27,845 bases of DNA, from positions 1 through 27,845 of the forward strand of contig JANXRU010000387.1 in the NCBI GenBank assembly GCA_025356715.1, read 5' to 3'. Made by a program: the position numbers and the translations under genes. The notes below the pieces were generated by a model. That model was given only the letters and a program-made list of their open reading frames with translations, did no database searches and was not told the origin of the DNA. Position 1 is the first letter of the stretch, and each line of letters opens with the position of its first letter. The DNA comes from Bacteroidota bacterium (GTDB lineage: Bacteria > Bacteroidota > Bacteroidia > B-17B0 > B-17BO). Below are positions 16,369 to 24,928 of this stretch, one piece after another.

Positions 16369-17265
16369 TTAAGTTCCTGCAAGGATACTGAAATTAACAT
16401 TTTCAGGATGATCTTGAGGTTTAATACTTATTACAGGAACTTTTGAGTGATGAATTACTTGCAACGCATAATGCCCTAAAAAGAACCCGCTAATTTCAGA
16501 ATCTTGATCAGTCATAATCGCTATTAAATCACCACCTACTTTTTCGCTAAATTGTACGGTAGCTATTGCTCTGTTTTTTACATCTTCTAATAAGGTTGTT
16601 TCGCACATTACTCCTTTATCTTTAGCGGCTGTTAAAACTTGATGAAGCATTACTTCCATAGCTGGTTTTTTACTTCCTTCATCATCAGCTAATAAGCCAA
16701 CCGCAAATATTTTAGCAGTAAATTGTTTTGCCAATTCTATAATAAATGGAACTTTATGGCGAGTATGTTCTGATGTGTCAATAGGAACGATGATATGATT
16801 ATAACCCAACTTATCGGCATGCTCACTCATGGTTAAAACTGGACAAGGACTTTTTGTAATTACTTTTAAAGCATTGCTACCAATCGTTAAATCTTCCCAA
16901 GCGCTATAACCGTGCGTGCCCATTACAACTAAACCAGCACTTATTTCTTTAGCAAATTTCACAATTTCAGTTGTTGGATTTCCTGTATTTACAGCTGTAG
17001 TCACTTTTACACCATATTCTTTTCTAATATTTTCAGCTAATTCTTCTAATTTTGCTTCCACAGCAGCAGATGCTTTTTCAATATTATCTAAACTAACACT
17101 AGGTGTAAAAACATTAAATTTTTCCCAATGTTTAGAAATAATGTGAAGTAAATAAACTTCTCCTTTTGTATATTGAGCTAAGAAAGCGCCATGTTTTATG
17201 GCTAACAAAGATGTTTCCGAGAAATCGGTGGTAATAATAATTTTTTTTGTGTCTAAGTGTATCAT
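16369..17265 (-). CDS. tandem-domain universal stress protein (UspA family)
   Basis: The 298-residue cytoplasmic protein contains two Usp domains (about 6-148 and 153-285). The first has KIIITTDFSETS at its start and the ATP-binding pattern GTHGYSAWEDLTIGSNALKVI (G-x2-G-x9-G-S). The second keeps IIVPIDTSEH but its nucleotide motif is altered to DQDSEISGFFLGHYALQVI, so it may not bind ATP. Tandem Usp proteins of this size are common in Bacteroidota and linked to stress survival; the exact role is unknown. The ATG at 17265 gives a standard family start. A TATATTTG box lies about 47 nt upstream of it. Confidence 0.92.
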   Translation of the reverse strand: MIHLDTKKIIITTDFSETSLLAIKHGAFLAQYTKGEVYLLHIISKHWEKFNVFTPSVSLDNIEKASAAVEAKLEELAENIRKEYGVKVTTAVNTGNPTTEIVKFAKEISAGLVVMGTHGYSAWEDLTIGSNALKVITKSPCPVLTMSEHADKLGYNHIIVPIDTSEHTRHKVPFIIELAKQFTAKIFAVGLLADDEGSKKPAMEVMLHQVLTAAKDKGVMCETTLLEDVKNRAIATVQFSEKVGGDLIAIMTDQDSEISGFFLGHYALQVIHHSKVPVISIKPQDHPENVNFSILAGT

Positions 17266-17311
17266 AGTGGTTTAGGTTTCTTAATTTGTATTTATTTAAA
17301 AGTAGTTATCA

Positions 17312-17319
17312 CAAATATA
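17312..17319 (-). promoter_or_regulatory. putative -7 box for the universal stress protein gene
   Basis: On the minus strand the bases read TATATTTG, matching TAnnTTTG. A start near 17305 would leave a leader of about 40 nt. No good TTG -33 box is seen at the expected distance. Confidence 0.45.
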
Positions 17320-17392
17320 TAAAATTGTATTTTTAGAAGTGAGATAAAAAAATGATATAAGTTATGGTTTTAAATGATTTTAGTTATAGTTT

Positions 17393-18649
17393 TTAATGAC
17401 TAAAGTTTTCTACTTCTTTTGGGTTGTGTTTATGTTTGAAGAAAATAGCAAATAAGAAGGCTATAATTATAGCGTAAATTGAGAAAATTGTCCAAATTCC
17501 TTGCCAATCACGAGAATTATCTTGATGGGTATAAAAAGTTTGAATAATATACCCACTTACATTACTTCCTATAAAAGCACCAAAACCGTTACTCATCATC
17601 ATAAATAATCCTTGAGCCGAAGAACGCATTTTTGAGTTAGTTGTTGTTTCGATAAATAAAGAACCTGAAATATTGAAAAAATCAAAGGCCATTCCATAAA
17701 CAATACAAGATGCAATAATCATCCATAATCCATCTGTTGGGTTTCCATAAGCAAATAATCCAAAGCGTAATACCCACGCTAACATGCTAATTAGCATCAC
17801 TTGCTTAATTCCAAAGCGTTTTAAAAAGAAAGGAATTGCTAGTATAAATAAAGTTTCGGAAACTTGAGAAATAGACATAATAATGGTTGAATATTTTACT
17901 ACAAATGAATTAGCGTATTCAGGAACGTGTTTAAATTCATCTAAATACACATCACCATACATATTGGTTAATTGAAGTGCTGCTCCCAAAAACATAGAAA
18001 AGATAAAAAATAAAGCCATTTTATAAGTTCCAAATAGTTTAAATGCATCTAAGCCTAATTTTTTTGACCAGGAAGCATTCGCGTCTATTAATTTTTGAGG
18101 ATTACAAGCTGGTAAGGTGAATGAGTATATACCAAGAAATAAAGACGCTAATGCCGAAATATAAAACATATTAACAGATGCTTTATTGCCTGTTAAATTT
18201 GTAAACCACATAGCTACAATAAATCCAATAGTCCCCCAAACTCTTATTGGAGGAAATACTTTAATAACATCAAATTGATTACTTTTTAAAATAGTGTATG
18301 CTACTGAATTTGATAAAGAAATAGTTGGCATATAGCATAACATAGCGGCTAACATGGTCCAATAAAATGCGTGCGGGTTTTCAGCTAAAGATAAGCTTGC
18401 AACGGATATACCTCCTAAAATATGTAAAATACCATATAATCGTTCGGCGTTAATAAATCTATCGGCCATAATACCTGTAATTGCAGGCATAATAATCGAG
18501 GCTATTCCTAATGTAGAAAAAATAGCTCCGAATTCAGCGCCGCTCCATTGTTTTGTTCCAAACCAATAATTCGCCACTGTAATTAGCCAGGCTCCCCAAA
18601 TAAAAAATTGGAAAAAACTCATTACAATTAATCGCATTTTTAAATTCAT
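17393..18649 (-). CDS. NupG/XapB-like nucleoside:H+ symporter (MFS)
   Basis: The 418-residue inner-membrane protein has about 12 predicted helices and the start typical of the nucleoside permease family (MNLKMRLIVMSFFQFFIWGAWLITVANYWF). Further family-like parts are GIASIIMPAITGIMADRF, SLSNSVAYTIL, PPIRVWGTIGFI and the late SLFIETTTNSKMRSSAQGLFMMMSNGFGAFIGS. Family members import nucleosides with protons. That fits with pyrF and the PRTase elsewhere in the window as salvage and synthesis functions, though they are not linked in an operon. The start gives the conserved N-terminus. Its stop is 127 nt from the stress protein start, and no terminator hairpin was spotted between them. Confidence 0.87.
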   Translation of the reverse strand: MNLKMRLIVMSFFQFFIWGAWLITVANYWFGTKQWSGAEFGAIFSTLGIASIIMPAITGIMADRFINAERLYGILHILGGISVASLSLAENPHAFYWTMLAAMLCYMPTISLSNSVAYTILKSNQFDVIKVFPPIRVWGTIGFIVAMWFTNLTGNKASVNMFYISALASLFLGIYSFTLPACNPQKLIDANASWSKKLGLDAFKLFGTYKMALFFIFSMFLGAALQLTNMYGDVYLDEFKHVPEYANSFVVKYSTIIMSISQVSETLFILAIPFFLKRFGIKQVMLISMLAWVLRFGLFAYGNPTDGLWMIIASCIVYGMAFDFFNISGSLFIETTTNSKMRSSAQGLFMMMSNGFGAFIGSNVSGYIIQTFYTHQDNSRDWQGIWTIFSIYAIIIAFLFAIFFKHKHNPKEVENFSH

Positions 18650-18774
18650 AGTGCTTTCTAAAATGTAAGTAAATTAAATGTTTATCCGAAAACTAACAGC
18701 AATATATAAAAAAAGGATTTAAAAACTTGTATCTAAATCATTTTTTTGTAATATAAAGTGTAAATAGACTAATT

Positions 18775-19629
18775 ATGAAGACTAAAGCCATTATCACTGC
18801 AACATTTTTGGGTTTTTGTTTAAATCAAACCCTTTATTCTAAAACAAAAGTTTCTTTACAAAAAGCCTTTGAAAAAAAAATCATAATAGCAAAAGCAATA
18901 TGTAAAGGAGGTTTAGAATTAAATTACTCGGTTACTAATTTATTAAAAGACTCGCTATTGATTGTTGTTCCTGCAGGTTGGAGGTTTAATTCAAATGCTG
19001 GTAAAAATGATTATCAGGACATATTAGTCACTCACGAGGAAATTTTAACCTTAAAGCCAAAAGAAACAAAGAGATTTGATATAAAAGGTTATTGCTGCGA
19101 AGCCACTAAAGGTGGGCCTGTAAAAGACGCTCCTTACACTTTAGGTAAATTAGCAGATAGCAGTTTAGTTTTTTTGGCTCGCTATTTAAGTACCCACCAA
19201 ATTGATGGAAATTGCCAACAATATAGCGTTTGGGCAGTTAGTGATAAAAAAGAAACAGCTAATATTACGTCAAGTAACGATTCAGTCGCTTCATTATTGC
19301 GGAATTTTGTGGCAACGATTAAAGGAGAACCATTACCTTGGTACACATTATCTAAAAAAGCAAATGTGACATCTTCAGGCACAATAAACGATAATCCTAT
19401 TCGATTTAATGCGAAAATAAATTACTCAATTTCCAAATCATGTTATTCCTATTGTTACATTATGGATAGTAAAGGAAATAAAGTTTCGGCCATTTTAGGC
19501 ACATGGTTATACCCAGAAAATACGGATTATAATGCTAGTTTTAGTGTTGCAACGCTAAAAAAAGGAGATTATAAATTGGTGCTGGAAAATAAAGAAGAGT
19601 CCTTATTTGAGCGGGAATTCAAGATTTAA
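18775..19629 (+). CDS. secreted protein of unknown function with thioester-domain-like Cys/Gln pattern
   Basis: I do not recognise a named family. The 284-residue product has a probable signal peptide (about 1-22). Domain one (about 35-160) is beta-rich: CKGGLELNYSVTNL, LLIVVPAGWRFNS, DYQDILVTHEEILTLKPKETKRFDIKGYCCEA (Cys107, Cys108), then LGKLADSSLVFLARYLSTHQI and GNCQQYSVWAVSD (Gln148, Gln149, Trp153). The order GYC ... LARYL ... QxxxVW recalls the surface thioester (TED/TQXA) domains of Gram-positive bacteria, where a Cys and a Gln form an internal bond; this is my inference only. Domain two (about 200-284) is a beta-sandwich-like end with two more Cys (SCYSYC) and GDYKLVLENKE. It has no sorting domain. 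It stands alone, with 125 nt upstream and 127 nt downstream without an obvious terminator. Confidence 0.75.
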   Translation: MKTKAIITATFLGFCLNQTLYSKTKVSLQKAFEKKIIIAKAICKGGLELNYSVTNLLKDSLLIVVPAGWRFNSNAGKNDYQDILVTHEEILTLKPKETKRFDIKGYCCEATKGGPVKDAPYTLGKLADSSLVFLARYLSTHQIDGNCQQYSVWAVSDKKETANITSSNDSVASLLRNFVATIKGEPLPWYTLSKKANVTSSGTINDNPIRFNAKINYSISKSCYSYCYIMDSKGNKVSAILGTWLYPENTDYNASFSVATLKKGDYKLVLENKEESLFEREFKI

Positions 19630-19702
19630 GACATGCGATTATTTTAACAAGTCAATTAAGGCTTTTAAAAAGTGAAATAACCCTTGATTTTTATTAAAAT
19701 GA

Positions 19703-19733
19703 TTAGGTTAATTCAATTAATTTTTTACTTTTG
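19703..19733 (+). promoter_or_regulatory. Bacteroidota-type promoter of the DUF2795 gene
   Basis: TACTTTTG at 19726-19733 matches TAnnTTTG exactly, with TTA (one base from TTG) 20 nt upstream at 19703-19705. Transcription would begin near 19740, about 17 nt before the ATG at 19757. Confidence 0.65.
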
Positions 19734-19756
19734 CACAAAATTAAAGGTTAAAAATT

Positions 19757-19978
19757 ATGTATTGGACATTAGAATTAGCATCGTGGCTTGAAGATGCTCC
19801 TTGGCCAGCTACCAAGGATGAGTTAATTGATTTTGCTATTCGTTCGGGTGCTCCGATGGAAGTTATTGAAAACCTTCAGGAAGTTGAAGATGAAGGTGAA
19901 TCTTATGAAGCTATTGAAGAAATTTGGCCTGATTACCCAACAAAAGATGATTTCTTTTTTAATGAAGATGAATATTAA
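19757..19978 (+). CDS. small acidic DUF2795 protein
   Basis: The 73-residue, very acidic protein starts MYWTLELASWLEDAPWPATKDELIDFAIRSGAP and contains EVIENLQEVEDEGESYEAIEEIWPDYPTKDDFFFNEDEY. This matches the DUF2795 family, which is short, highly conserved across Bacteroidota, usually a single gene, and without known function. The conserved WPATKDEL and NLQ segments are present. It has its own promoter and a textbook terminator 3 nt or so after its stop codon, so it is a monocistronic and probably well expressed gene. Confidence 0.92.
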   Translation: MYWTLELASWLEDAPWPATKDELIDFAIRSGAPMEVIENLQEVEDEGESYEAIEEIWPDYPTKDDFFFNEDEY

Positions 19979-19981
19979 CAT

Positions 19982-20015
19982 AAAAAAATCCCACATTACT
20001 TGTGGGATTTTTTTT
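19982..20015 (+). terminator. rho-independent terminator of the DUF2795 gene
   Basis: A stem of up to 14 bp (AAATCCCACA with TGTGGGATTT at its core, extended by A-T pairs) closes a 5-nt loop (TTACT, 19996-20000) and runs into eight T residues. The symmetric A/T flanks could allow termination in both directions. Confidence 0.92.
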
Positions 20016-20047
20016 GATCAGTGTTTAACTTGTTTTAGTTGTAACGT

Positions 20048-20506
20048 ATGATAAACCTCGATTTTAAAAACAATATTGTAAGAGTTTGTAAAGATATACT
20101 GAATGCTAAGATTACATTTTTGAATGATTCTTTGCAAGAAGTAACTATTGCTGGAAATAACGAAACTAAAAGCACGGCAGGCGATAAGCATGAAACAGCT
20201 AGAGCCATGATGCAATTGGAACAGGAAAAATTAGGAAACCAATTAACTGATTTAGAAACGCAAATAAATGCGTTTGATAAAATTGATTTTTCAATAAATC
20301 ATGTTATGGTTAGTAATGGCAGCTTAGTTGAAACTAATAATGGATTTTTTTTAATAGCCACCGCTATCGGTAAATTAGAAATAGAATCAAAAACAGTTTT
20401 TGTAATTTCTAATAAATCGCCTTTAGCCCTTAATTTATTGGGATTAAAGTCAAATAACAAAACTATTTTTAATGGAGTAAATTATGAAATAAAAGCTATT
20501 TATTGA
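20048..20506 (+). CDS. GreA/GreB-like C-terminal-fold protein (often mislabelled 3-oxoacyl-ACP synthase)
   Basis: The 152-residue protein has the layout of a small Bacteroidota family: an N-terminal helical coiled-coil part with the conserved ETKSTAGDKHETARAMMQLEQEKLGNQL at about 39-66, then a beta-rich end (NGFFLIATAIGKLEIESKTVFVISNKSPLALNLLGLKSNN ... GVNYEIKAIY) that resembles the FKBP-like C-terminal domain of Gre transcript-cleavage factors. Homologues are often annotated as 3-oxoacyl-ACP synthase, but no ketosynthase motif is present. A role at RNA polymerase is an inference from the fold. The ATG at 20048 lies just after the preceding terminator. The gene is convergent with lon, with a 17-nt gap. 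Confidence 0.75.
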   Translation: MINLDFKNNIVRVCKDILNAKITFLNDSLQEVTIAGNNETKSTAGDKHETARAMMQLEQEKLGNQLTDLETQINAFDKIDFSINHVMVSNGSLVETNNGFFLIATAIGKLEIESKTVFVISNKSPLALNLLGLKSNNKTIFNGVNYEIKAIY

Positions 20507-20521
20507 TTTTTTAAATCAATA
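20501..20521. terminator. AT-rich hairpin between convergent genes
   Basis: A perfect 9-bp inverted repeat (TATTGATTT / AAATCAATA, 3-nt loop) spans the TGA stop of the Gre-like gene and the gap to the lon stop codon. It may end both transcripts, but it is poor in G-C pairs and lacks a good T run. Confidence 0.4.
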
Positions 20522-20523
20522 AA

Positions 20524-22941
20524 TTACTTCATTAAAGCCAATTCCAACACTTCTGTCATTTGATGCACATATTTAAAGGTTAATCCTTTAATGTAATCTA
20601 CTTTAATGTCATCGATATCTTTTTTGTTATCAGCACATAAAATGATTTCTTTAATGCCCGCACGTTTGGCTGCTAATATTTTCTCCTTTATTCCGCCAAC
20701 AGGTAATACTTTTCCTCGTAAGGTAATTTCGCCCGTCATCGCTAAATGTTTTCTAACTTTTCGTTTCGTTAATGCCGAAACTAAAGAGGTTAGCATAGCA
20801 ATCCCCGCACTTGGCCCGTCTTTTGGTGTCGCACCTTCAGGCACATGTATATGAATGTTGTAATTTTCAAATACTTCTGTATCAATATTAAACTGCTCAT
20901 TATGCGATTTAATGAACTCTAAAGCCAGTGTGGCACTCTCTTTCATCACATCACCTAAATTCCCTGTAAGGGTTAGTTTAGCTCCTTTGCCTTTAGATAA
21001 ACTCGTCTCAATAAATAAAATGTCACCGCCAACCTGAGTCCAAGCTAATCCTGTAACAACGCCAACAACATCATTACCTTGGTATTTAGCTTTTTCATGC
21101 GAAGGCCCTAATATTTTGGAGATTGCTTCTTCGTTAATTTTTGGAATGGCTGTTTCCTTAGCTACATGAACTGCCACAAAACGAGCAATTTTAGAAATAC
21201 GTTTTTCTAATCCCCTAACACCACTTTCGGCAGTGTAGTTTTCTATAACAAATTCTAATTGCTTATCGCTTAATTTAAGTTGAGATTTTTTTAAACCATT
21301 TTCTTCTATTTGTTTGGGCAATAAATGTTGTTTAGCTATTTCTATTTTTTCTTCAACTGTATAACCGCTTACATCTATAATCTCCATTCTATCGCGCAAA
21401 GCTGGCTGAATAGTTGCTAAATTATTACAAGTCGCAATAAATAATATTTTACTTAAATCGAAATCATTTTCTAAAAAATTATCATAAAAAGTTGAATTTT
21501 GTTCTGGGTCAAGTACTTCGAGTAGGGCAGAGGATGGGTCGCCATGATAATCAGTACCAACTTTATCAATTTCATCCAAAATAAAAACAGGGTTGGCAGA
21601 TTGTACTTTTTTTAAATTTTGTAAAATACGTCCTGGCATAGCGCCAATATATGTTTTACGATGGCCACGAATTTCACTTTCGTCTTTTAAACCACCTAAA
21701 CTCATACGGATGTATTTTCTGCCCAATGCTTTGGCAATACTTTTACCTAAAGAAGTTTTTCCAACTCCAGGAGGACCATATAAACATAATATAGGCGCTT
21801 TTAAATCACCTTTAAGCTTCAATACCGCTAAGTGCTCCAATATGCGCTCTTTCACTTTGTCTAAACCAAAATGATCTGCATCTAATATGTTTTCAGCGTT
21901 TTTTAAATCAAAATTATCTTTGGTGAAATCACCCCAAGGTAAATCCAATAAAAGCTCTACGTAATTGGTTTGAATCCCATATTCAGCAGCATGAGGATTC
22001 ATACGTGCTAATTTTCCAATGCTTTTTTCAAAAACGTCTGCTATGTCTTTACTCCATTTTTTTGTTTTAGCTCTCTCCTTAAACTCTTCTATATCTTGTT
22101 CAAAGCTTTTTTCACCTAATTCTTCTTGAATCGTTTTAATTTGTTGATGCAAAAAGTAATCGCGCTGTTGTTTATCCATATCCACTTTTACTTTATTTTG
22201 GATCTGGTTTTTCAGTTCCAACATTTGCAAATCTTTGGTAAGATGCGATAGAACAGCGGTTGCTCTTTCTTTTAAATCTGGTAATTCAAGCAGGTGTTGT
22301 TTTTCGGAAGAAGTCGCATTCATATTTGATGAAATAAAATTCACCATAAAATTCTGACTTTCAATATTATTCAATGCAAAACCTGCTTCAGTGGGAATGT
22401 GTTGCGATTTTTGAATAATTTGTAAAGCACAATCTTTTAAACTTGATACAATGGCTTGAAATTCTTCGTCATTTTTATCAGGACGAGTTTCTTCAAAGCG
22501 CTCTGTATTTGCTTTGTAGTAGGGCTCAGTTTGCGTAAATTCTTTTATCCTGAATCGTTTTTTTCCTTGAATAATAACGGTTGTATTACCATCAGGCATT
22601 CTTAACATTTTAATAATGTGTGCTACAGTACCCACGGAATGAAGATCTTCAGAAGCTGGTTCTTCAATACTGTCACTAATTTGCGTTACTACGCCGATGA
22701 TTCTATCACCTTTGTAGGCATCCTTAATTAGGTTGATGGATTTGTCTCTTCCAACCGTAATAGGAATGACAACACCTGGAAATAAAACAGTATTACGAAG
22801 CGGTAAAATTGACAGAGTTTCGGGGATGCTTTCTGCGTGCATATTATCTTCATCTTCCGCTGAAAGTAACGGGATAAAATCAGTATCCTCGTCAAGTATT
22901 GGTTCTTGTGATAAATTATTGGATTCGTTAAAGAAAATCAT
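20524..22941 (-). CDS. lon: ATP-dependent protease Lon
   Basis: The 805-residue cytoplasmic protease is full length for the LonA class. The Lon substrate-binding domain (from about 43, LSILPLRNTVLFPGVVIPITVG) and a helical linker are followed by the AAA+ module with Walker A GPPGVGKT at 389-396 and Walker B VFILDEIDK. The C-terminal Ser-Lys protease domain has Ser711 in PKDGPSAGIAM and Lys754 in LPVGGIKEK, spaced 43 residues apart as in E. coli Lon. It degrades misfolded and short-lived regulatory proteins as a hexamer. The ATG at 22941 gives a roughly 40-residue acidic leader that is usual in Bacteroidota Lon. It stands alone, with the PRTase gene 129 nt upstream on the same strand. I did not find a heat-shock promoter with certainty. 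Confidence 0.98.
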   Translation of the reverse strand: MIFFNESNNLSQEPILDEDTDFIPLLSAEDEDNMHAESIPETLSILPLRNTVLFPGVVIPITVGRDKSINLIKDAYKGDRIIGVVTQISDSIEEPASEDLHSVGTVAHIIKMLRMPDGNTTVIIQGKKRFRIKEFTQTEPYYKANTERFEETRPDKNDEEFQAIVSSLKDCALQIIQKSQHIPTEAGFALNNIESQNFMVNFISSNMNATSSEKQHLLELPDLKERATAVLSHLTKDLQMLELKNQIQNKVKVDMDKQQRDYFLHQQIKTIQEELGEKSFEQDIEEFKERAKTKKWSKDIADVFEKSIGKLARMNPHAAEYGIQTNYVELLLDLPWGDFTKDNFDLKNAENILDADHFGLDKVKERILEHLAVLKLKGDLKAPILCLYGPPGVGKTSLGKSIAKALGRKYIRMSLGGLKDESEIRGHRKTYIGAMPGRILQNLKKVQSANPVFILDEIDKVGTDYHGDPSSALLEVLDPEQNSTFYDNFLENDFDLSKILFIATCNNLATIQPALRDRMEIIDVSGYTVEEKIEIAKQHLLPKQIEENGLKKSQLKLSDKQLEFVIENYTAESGVRGLEKRISKIARFVAVHVAKETAIPKINEEAISKILGPSHEKAKYQGNDVVGVVTGLAWTQVGGDILFIETSLSKGKGAKLTLTGNLGDVMKESATLALEFIKSHNEQFNIDTEVFENYNIHIHVPEGATPKDGPSAGIAMLTSLVSALTKRKVRKHLAMTGEITLRGKVLPVGGIKEKILAAKRAGIKEIILCADNKKDIDDIKVDYIKGLTFKYVHQMTEVLELALMK

Positions 22942-23070
22942 AGATAAAAAGTATATAAGTACTCTGCAATATACGATTATTATGCCATTGATTTTATAGG
23001 ACTTTGTGGCAGAATAGAAATATCTTTTACTAAAAAAGAACGAATAGCAGGAGTTTTTTAGCTTTCACTT

Positions 23071-23574
23071 TTACACTAAATAAACGGCTTCTTTTCCTTT
23101 TTTAGAAAAATCAGTATCAATGCGTTCTTGCAAAGTTGTAGATAGGGAAAGTCCTACAAAATCAGCCTTTACAGGGAAACGTGTATGGCTTCTGTCTACT
23201 AAAACTAAGGTATTTAGTTGTTTAACTGGTTTATTTAAAAATAGTTTTACCGCATACATCAAGGCTTTTCCGCTATTTAAAACGTCATCTACTAAAATTA
23301 CCGATTTGTTTTCGTAATCTTTCTCTGTAAAATCAATTTTAGGCTCTGTTAACCAAGGGTTTTCTTTTTCTAATTTTATTTTACCAATTTTTATTTTAAT
23401 GGTAGAAATAGATTTTAAAATTTCTGCAATTCGTTCGGCAACCTTATATCCATTACCTTCTATACCAACGATTAATAATTCTTTTTCTTTGAAATTTGTT
23501 TCATATACTTGATAAGCCATACGATTTAACTTCTGATTGATTTGAATAGAATCTAAAATTTTTGTTTTTTGCAT
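23071..23574 (-). CDS. PyrR-like phosphoribosyltransferase
   Basis: The 167-residue protein is a type I phosphoribosyltransferase. The PRPP-binding motif is VILVDDVLNSGKALMYA in the middle, with LLIVGIEGNGYKVAERIAE as the pyrophosphate-loop region near residue 38 and VLVDRSHTRFPVKADFVGLSL near the end, as in PyrR and hypoxanthine PRTases. Whether it salvages a base or acts as a pyrimidine regulator is open: Bacteroidota members are usually annotated simply as phosphoribosyltransferase. I chose the ATG at 23574 (MQKTKILDSIQINQKLNRMAY) since this fits the family start; ATGs at 23598 and 23601 would add a basic MMYKRKRF leader. Confidence 0.85.
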   Translation of the reverse strand: MQKTKILDSIQINQKLNRMAYQVYETNFKEKELLIVGIEGNGYKVAERIAEILKSISTIKIKIGKIKLEKENPWLTEPKIDFTEKDYENKSVILVDDVLNSGKALMYAVKLFLNKPVKQLNTLVLVDRSHTRFPVKADFVGLSLSTTLQERIDTDFSKKGKEAVYLV

Positions 23575-23630
23575 GTTAAAGCGCTTTCTTTTGTACATCA
23601 TAAAAATACTATAAATTATTTTAAAATAAA

Positions 23631-23662
23631 TTTGATTTATAATATAAACTACTTTATATTTG
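23631..23662 (+). promoter_or_regulatory. near-perfect Bacteroidota promoter of the four-gene operon
   Basis: TTTG (23631-23634), a 20-nt spacer and TATATTTG (23655-23662) match the consensus TTTG-N(about 20)-TAnnTTTG without a mismatch. Transcription should begin near 23669, about 20 nt before the ATG at 23689. Confidence 0.82.
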
Positions 23663-23688
23663 TAACCTGAATTGTAAATATAATTTCA

Positions 23689-24357
23689 ATGAAAAAAATA
23701 ATATATAACGTCTTTATATTTGGATTACTTGTAAATGCAGGCTTTATAAGTGCTCAGTCTAATTATGAGATAAAAATGACTGAAACTCTTCAAAAGTTAA
23801 CTTCATCTAACAATGAAAGTGACTATAATTCAGTATCAGTATCATTTAAAGATATAGCAATAACTCAAAAAACTAAATGGCTTCCTTATTACTATGCTGG
23901 ACTGTGTAAGGCATTAGCGGCTATTAAATTAAAAACAAAAAGTGCAGATGTATTATGTAATGAGGCAGATGTTTTTATTAATAAATGTGATAGTTTAAGT
24001 AAAAATAATGCTGAGATATATGTATTGAAATCATTGAATTTTTCAGCAAGATTAAATGTAAATCCTGCAGCTAGAGCAATGAAATATAACAAGCAAATTC
24101 ATCACGTAAATGACGCAGCTTTAAAACTTGATAACACTAATCCAAGAGTGTATTTGCAAAAAGCGCAAGCTGTGTATTACACTCCAGAATCCTTCGGTGG
24201 TGGTGCTAAAAAAGCATTGCCGTTATATGAAGATGCATTATTGAAATTTAAAGCATATAAAATTGAGAATAACCTATTACCTAATTGGGGAAAAGATATT
24301 ACAGAAAAAATGATTGAAGAATGTAAATTGAAATTAATGAAAACTAATAAAAAATAA
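23689..24357 (+). CDS. periplasmic TPR-like repeat protein
   Basis: The 222-residue protein has a signal peptide (MKKIIYNVFIFGLLVNAGFISAQ) and an all-helical remainder. Recurring helix pairs (KWLPYYYAGLCKALAAIKL, AEIYVLKSLNFSARLNVNP, NPRVYLQKAQAVYYTP, ALPLYEDALLKFKAYK) and the motif PESFGGGAKKALPLYEDAL resemble tetratricopeptide-like helical repeats that occur in exported Bacteroidota proteins. It should act in the periplasm by protein-protein contact; no enzyme motif is seen. It opens a tight operon: the membrane-protein gene starts one base after its TAA. Confidence 0.75.
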   Translation: MKKIIYNVFIFGLLVNAGFISAQSNYEIKMTETLQKLTSSNNESDYNSVSVSFKDIAITQKTKWLPYYYAGLCKALAAIKLKTKSADVLCNEADVFINKCDSLSKNNAEIYVLKSLNFSARLNVNPAARAMKYNKQIHHVNDAALKLDNTNPRVYLQKAQAVYYTPESFGGGAKKALPLYEDALLKFKAYKIENNLLPNWGKDITEKMIEECKLKLMKTNKK

Positions 24358-24358
24358 G

Positions 24359-24928
24359 ATGGAAGAACGAATTATTAATCCAAACGAAAGCCTTGATATC
24401 ATTCAGCAAATGATTTATAAAACGCAAAAAAGTTATAGTAATGATAGTTTTTATTTTATTTTTTGGGGATGGCTTGTATTAATTACAGCTTTAATGCATT
24501 TTGTATTGATGCAATGGATACCTGAAAAAGCTGGTTTAATATGGAGTTTAATGATTGTTGGAGGAATTGTTTCAATAATTTATAGCTCTAAACAAAACAA
24601 AATACAGAAAGTAAAAACACATTTAGATACTTATATTCATTATTTATGGATAGCCTTAGGGTTATCTATGGTGGTTGTTTTAGCAATGTCGGTAAAATTG
24701 GAAATACATACATATCCTGTCATTATTTTATTATATGGTATTGGTACCTTTGTTTCAGGTGGGTTATTGAGTTTTAAACCATTAATTATCGGAGGATGCA
24801 TTTGTTTTTTATTATCAATCATCGCTTTTTTAGTTTCTTTTCAAATTCAATTATTATTAATTGCTATCGCCATGTTGGTATCCTATATTATCCCTGGTCA
24901 TTTATTAAAAGGAAAATTCAAAAGCTAA
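24359..24928 (+). CDS. multi-pass membrane protein of unknown function
   Basis: The 189-residue protein has a short polar N-terminus (MEERIINPNESLDIIQQMIYKTQ) followed by about six hydrophobic segments (about 30-52, 60-78, 92-112, 116-137, 140-158, 160-180). No catalytic or transport motif is recognised. It resembles small membrane proteins that Bacteroidota commonly pair with a winged-helix regulator and a 2TM protein, as here. The next gene starts in the last base of its TAA (TAATG), so translation is coupled. Confidence 0.8.
   Translation: MEERIINPNESLDIIQQMIYKTQKSYSNDSFYFIFWGWLVLITALMHFVLMQWIPEKAGLIWSLMIVGGIVSIIYSSKQNKIQKVKTHLDTYIHYLWIALGLSMVVVLAMSVKLEIHTYPVIILLYGIGTFVSGGLLSFKPLIIGGCICFLLSIIAFLVSFQIQLLLIAIAMLVSYIIPGHLLKGKFKS

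Noticed and set aside
19827..20051. Plus-strand open frame overlapping the DUF2795 gene
   Set aside because: It is out of frame with a well-conserved gene and reads through its terminator.
24796..24927. N-terminal extension of the winged-helix regulator
   Set aside because: It is the out-of-frame shadow of the preceding membrane-protein gene; the coupled ATG at 24928 fits the family.
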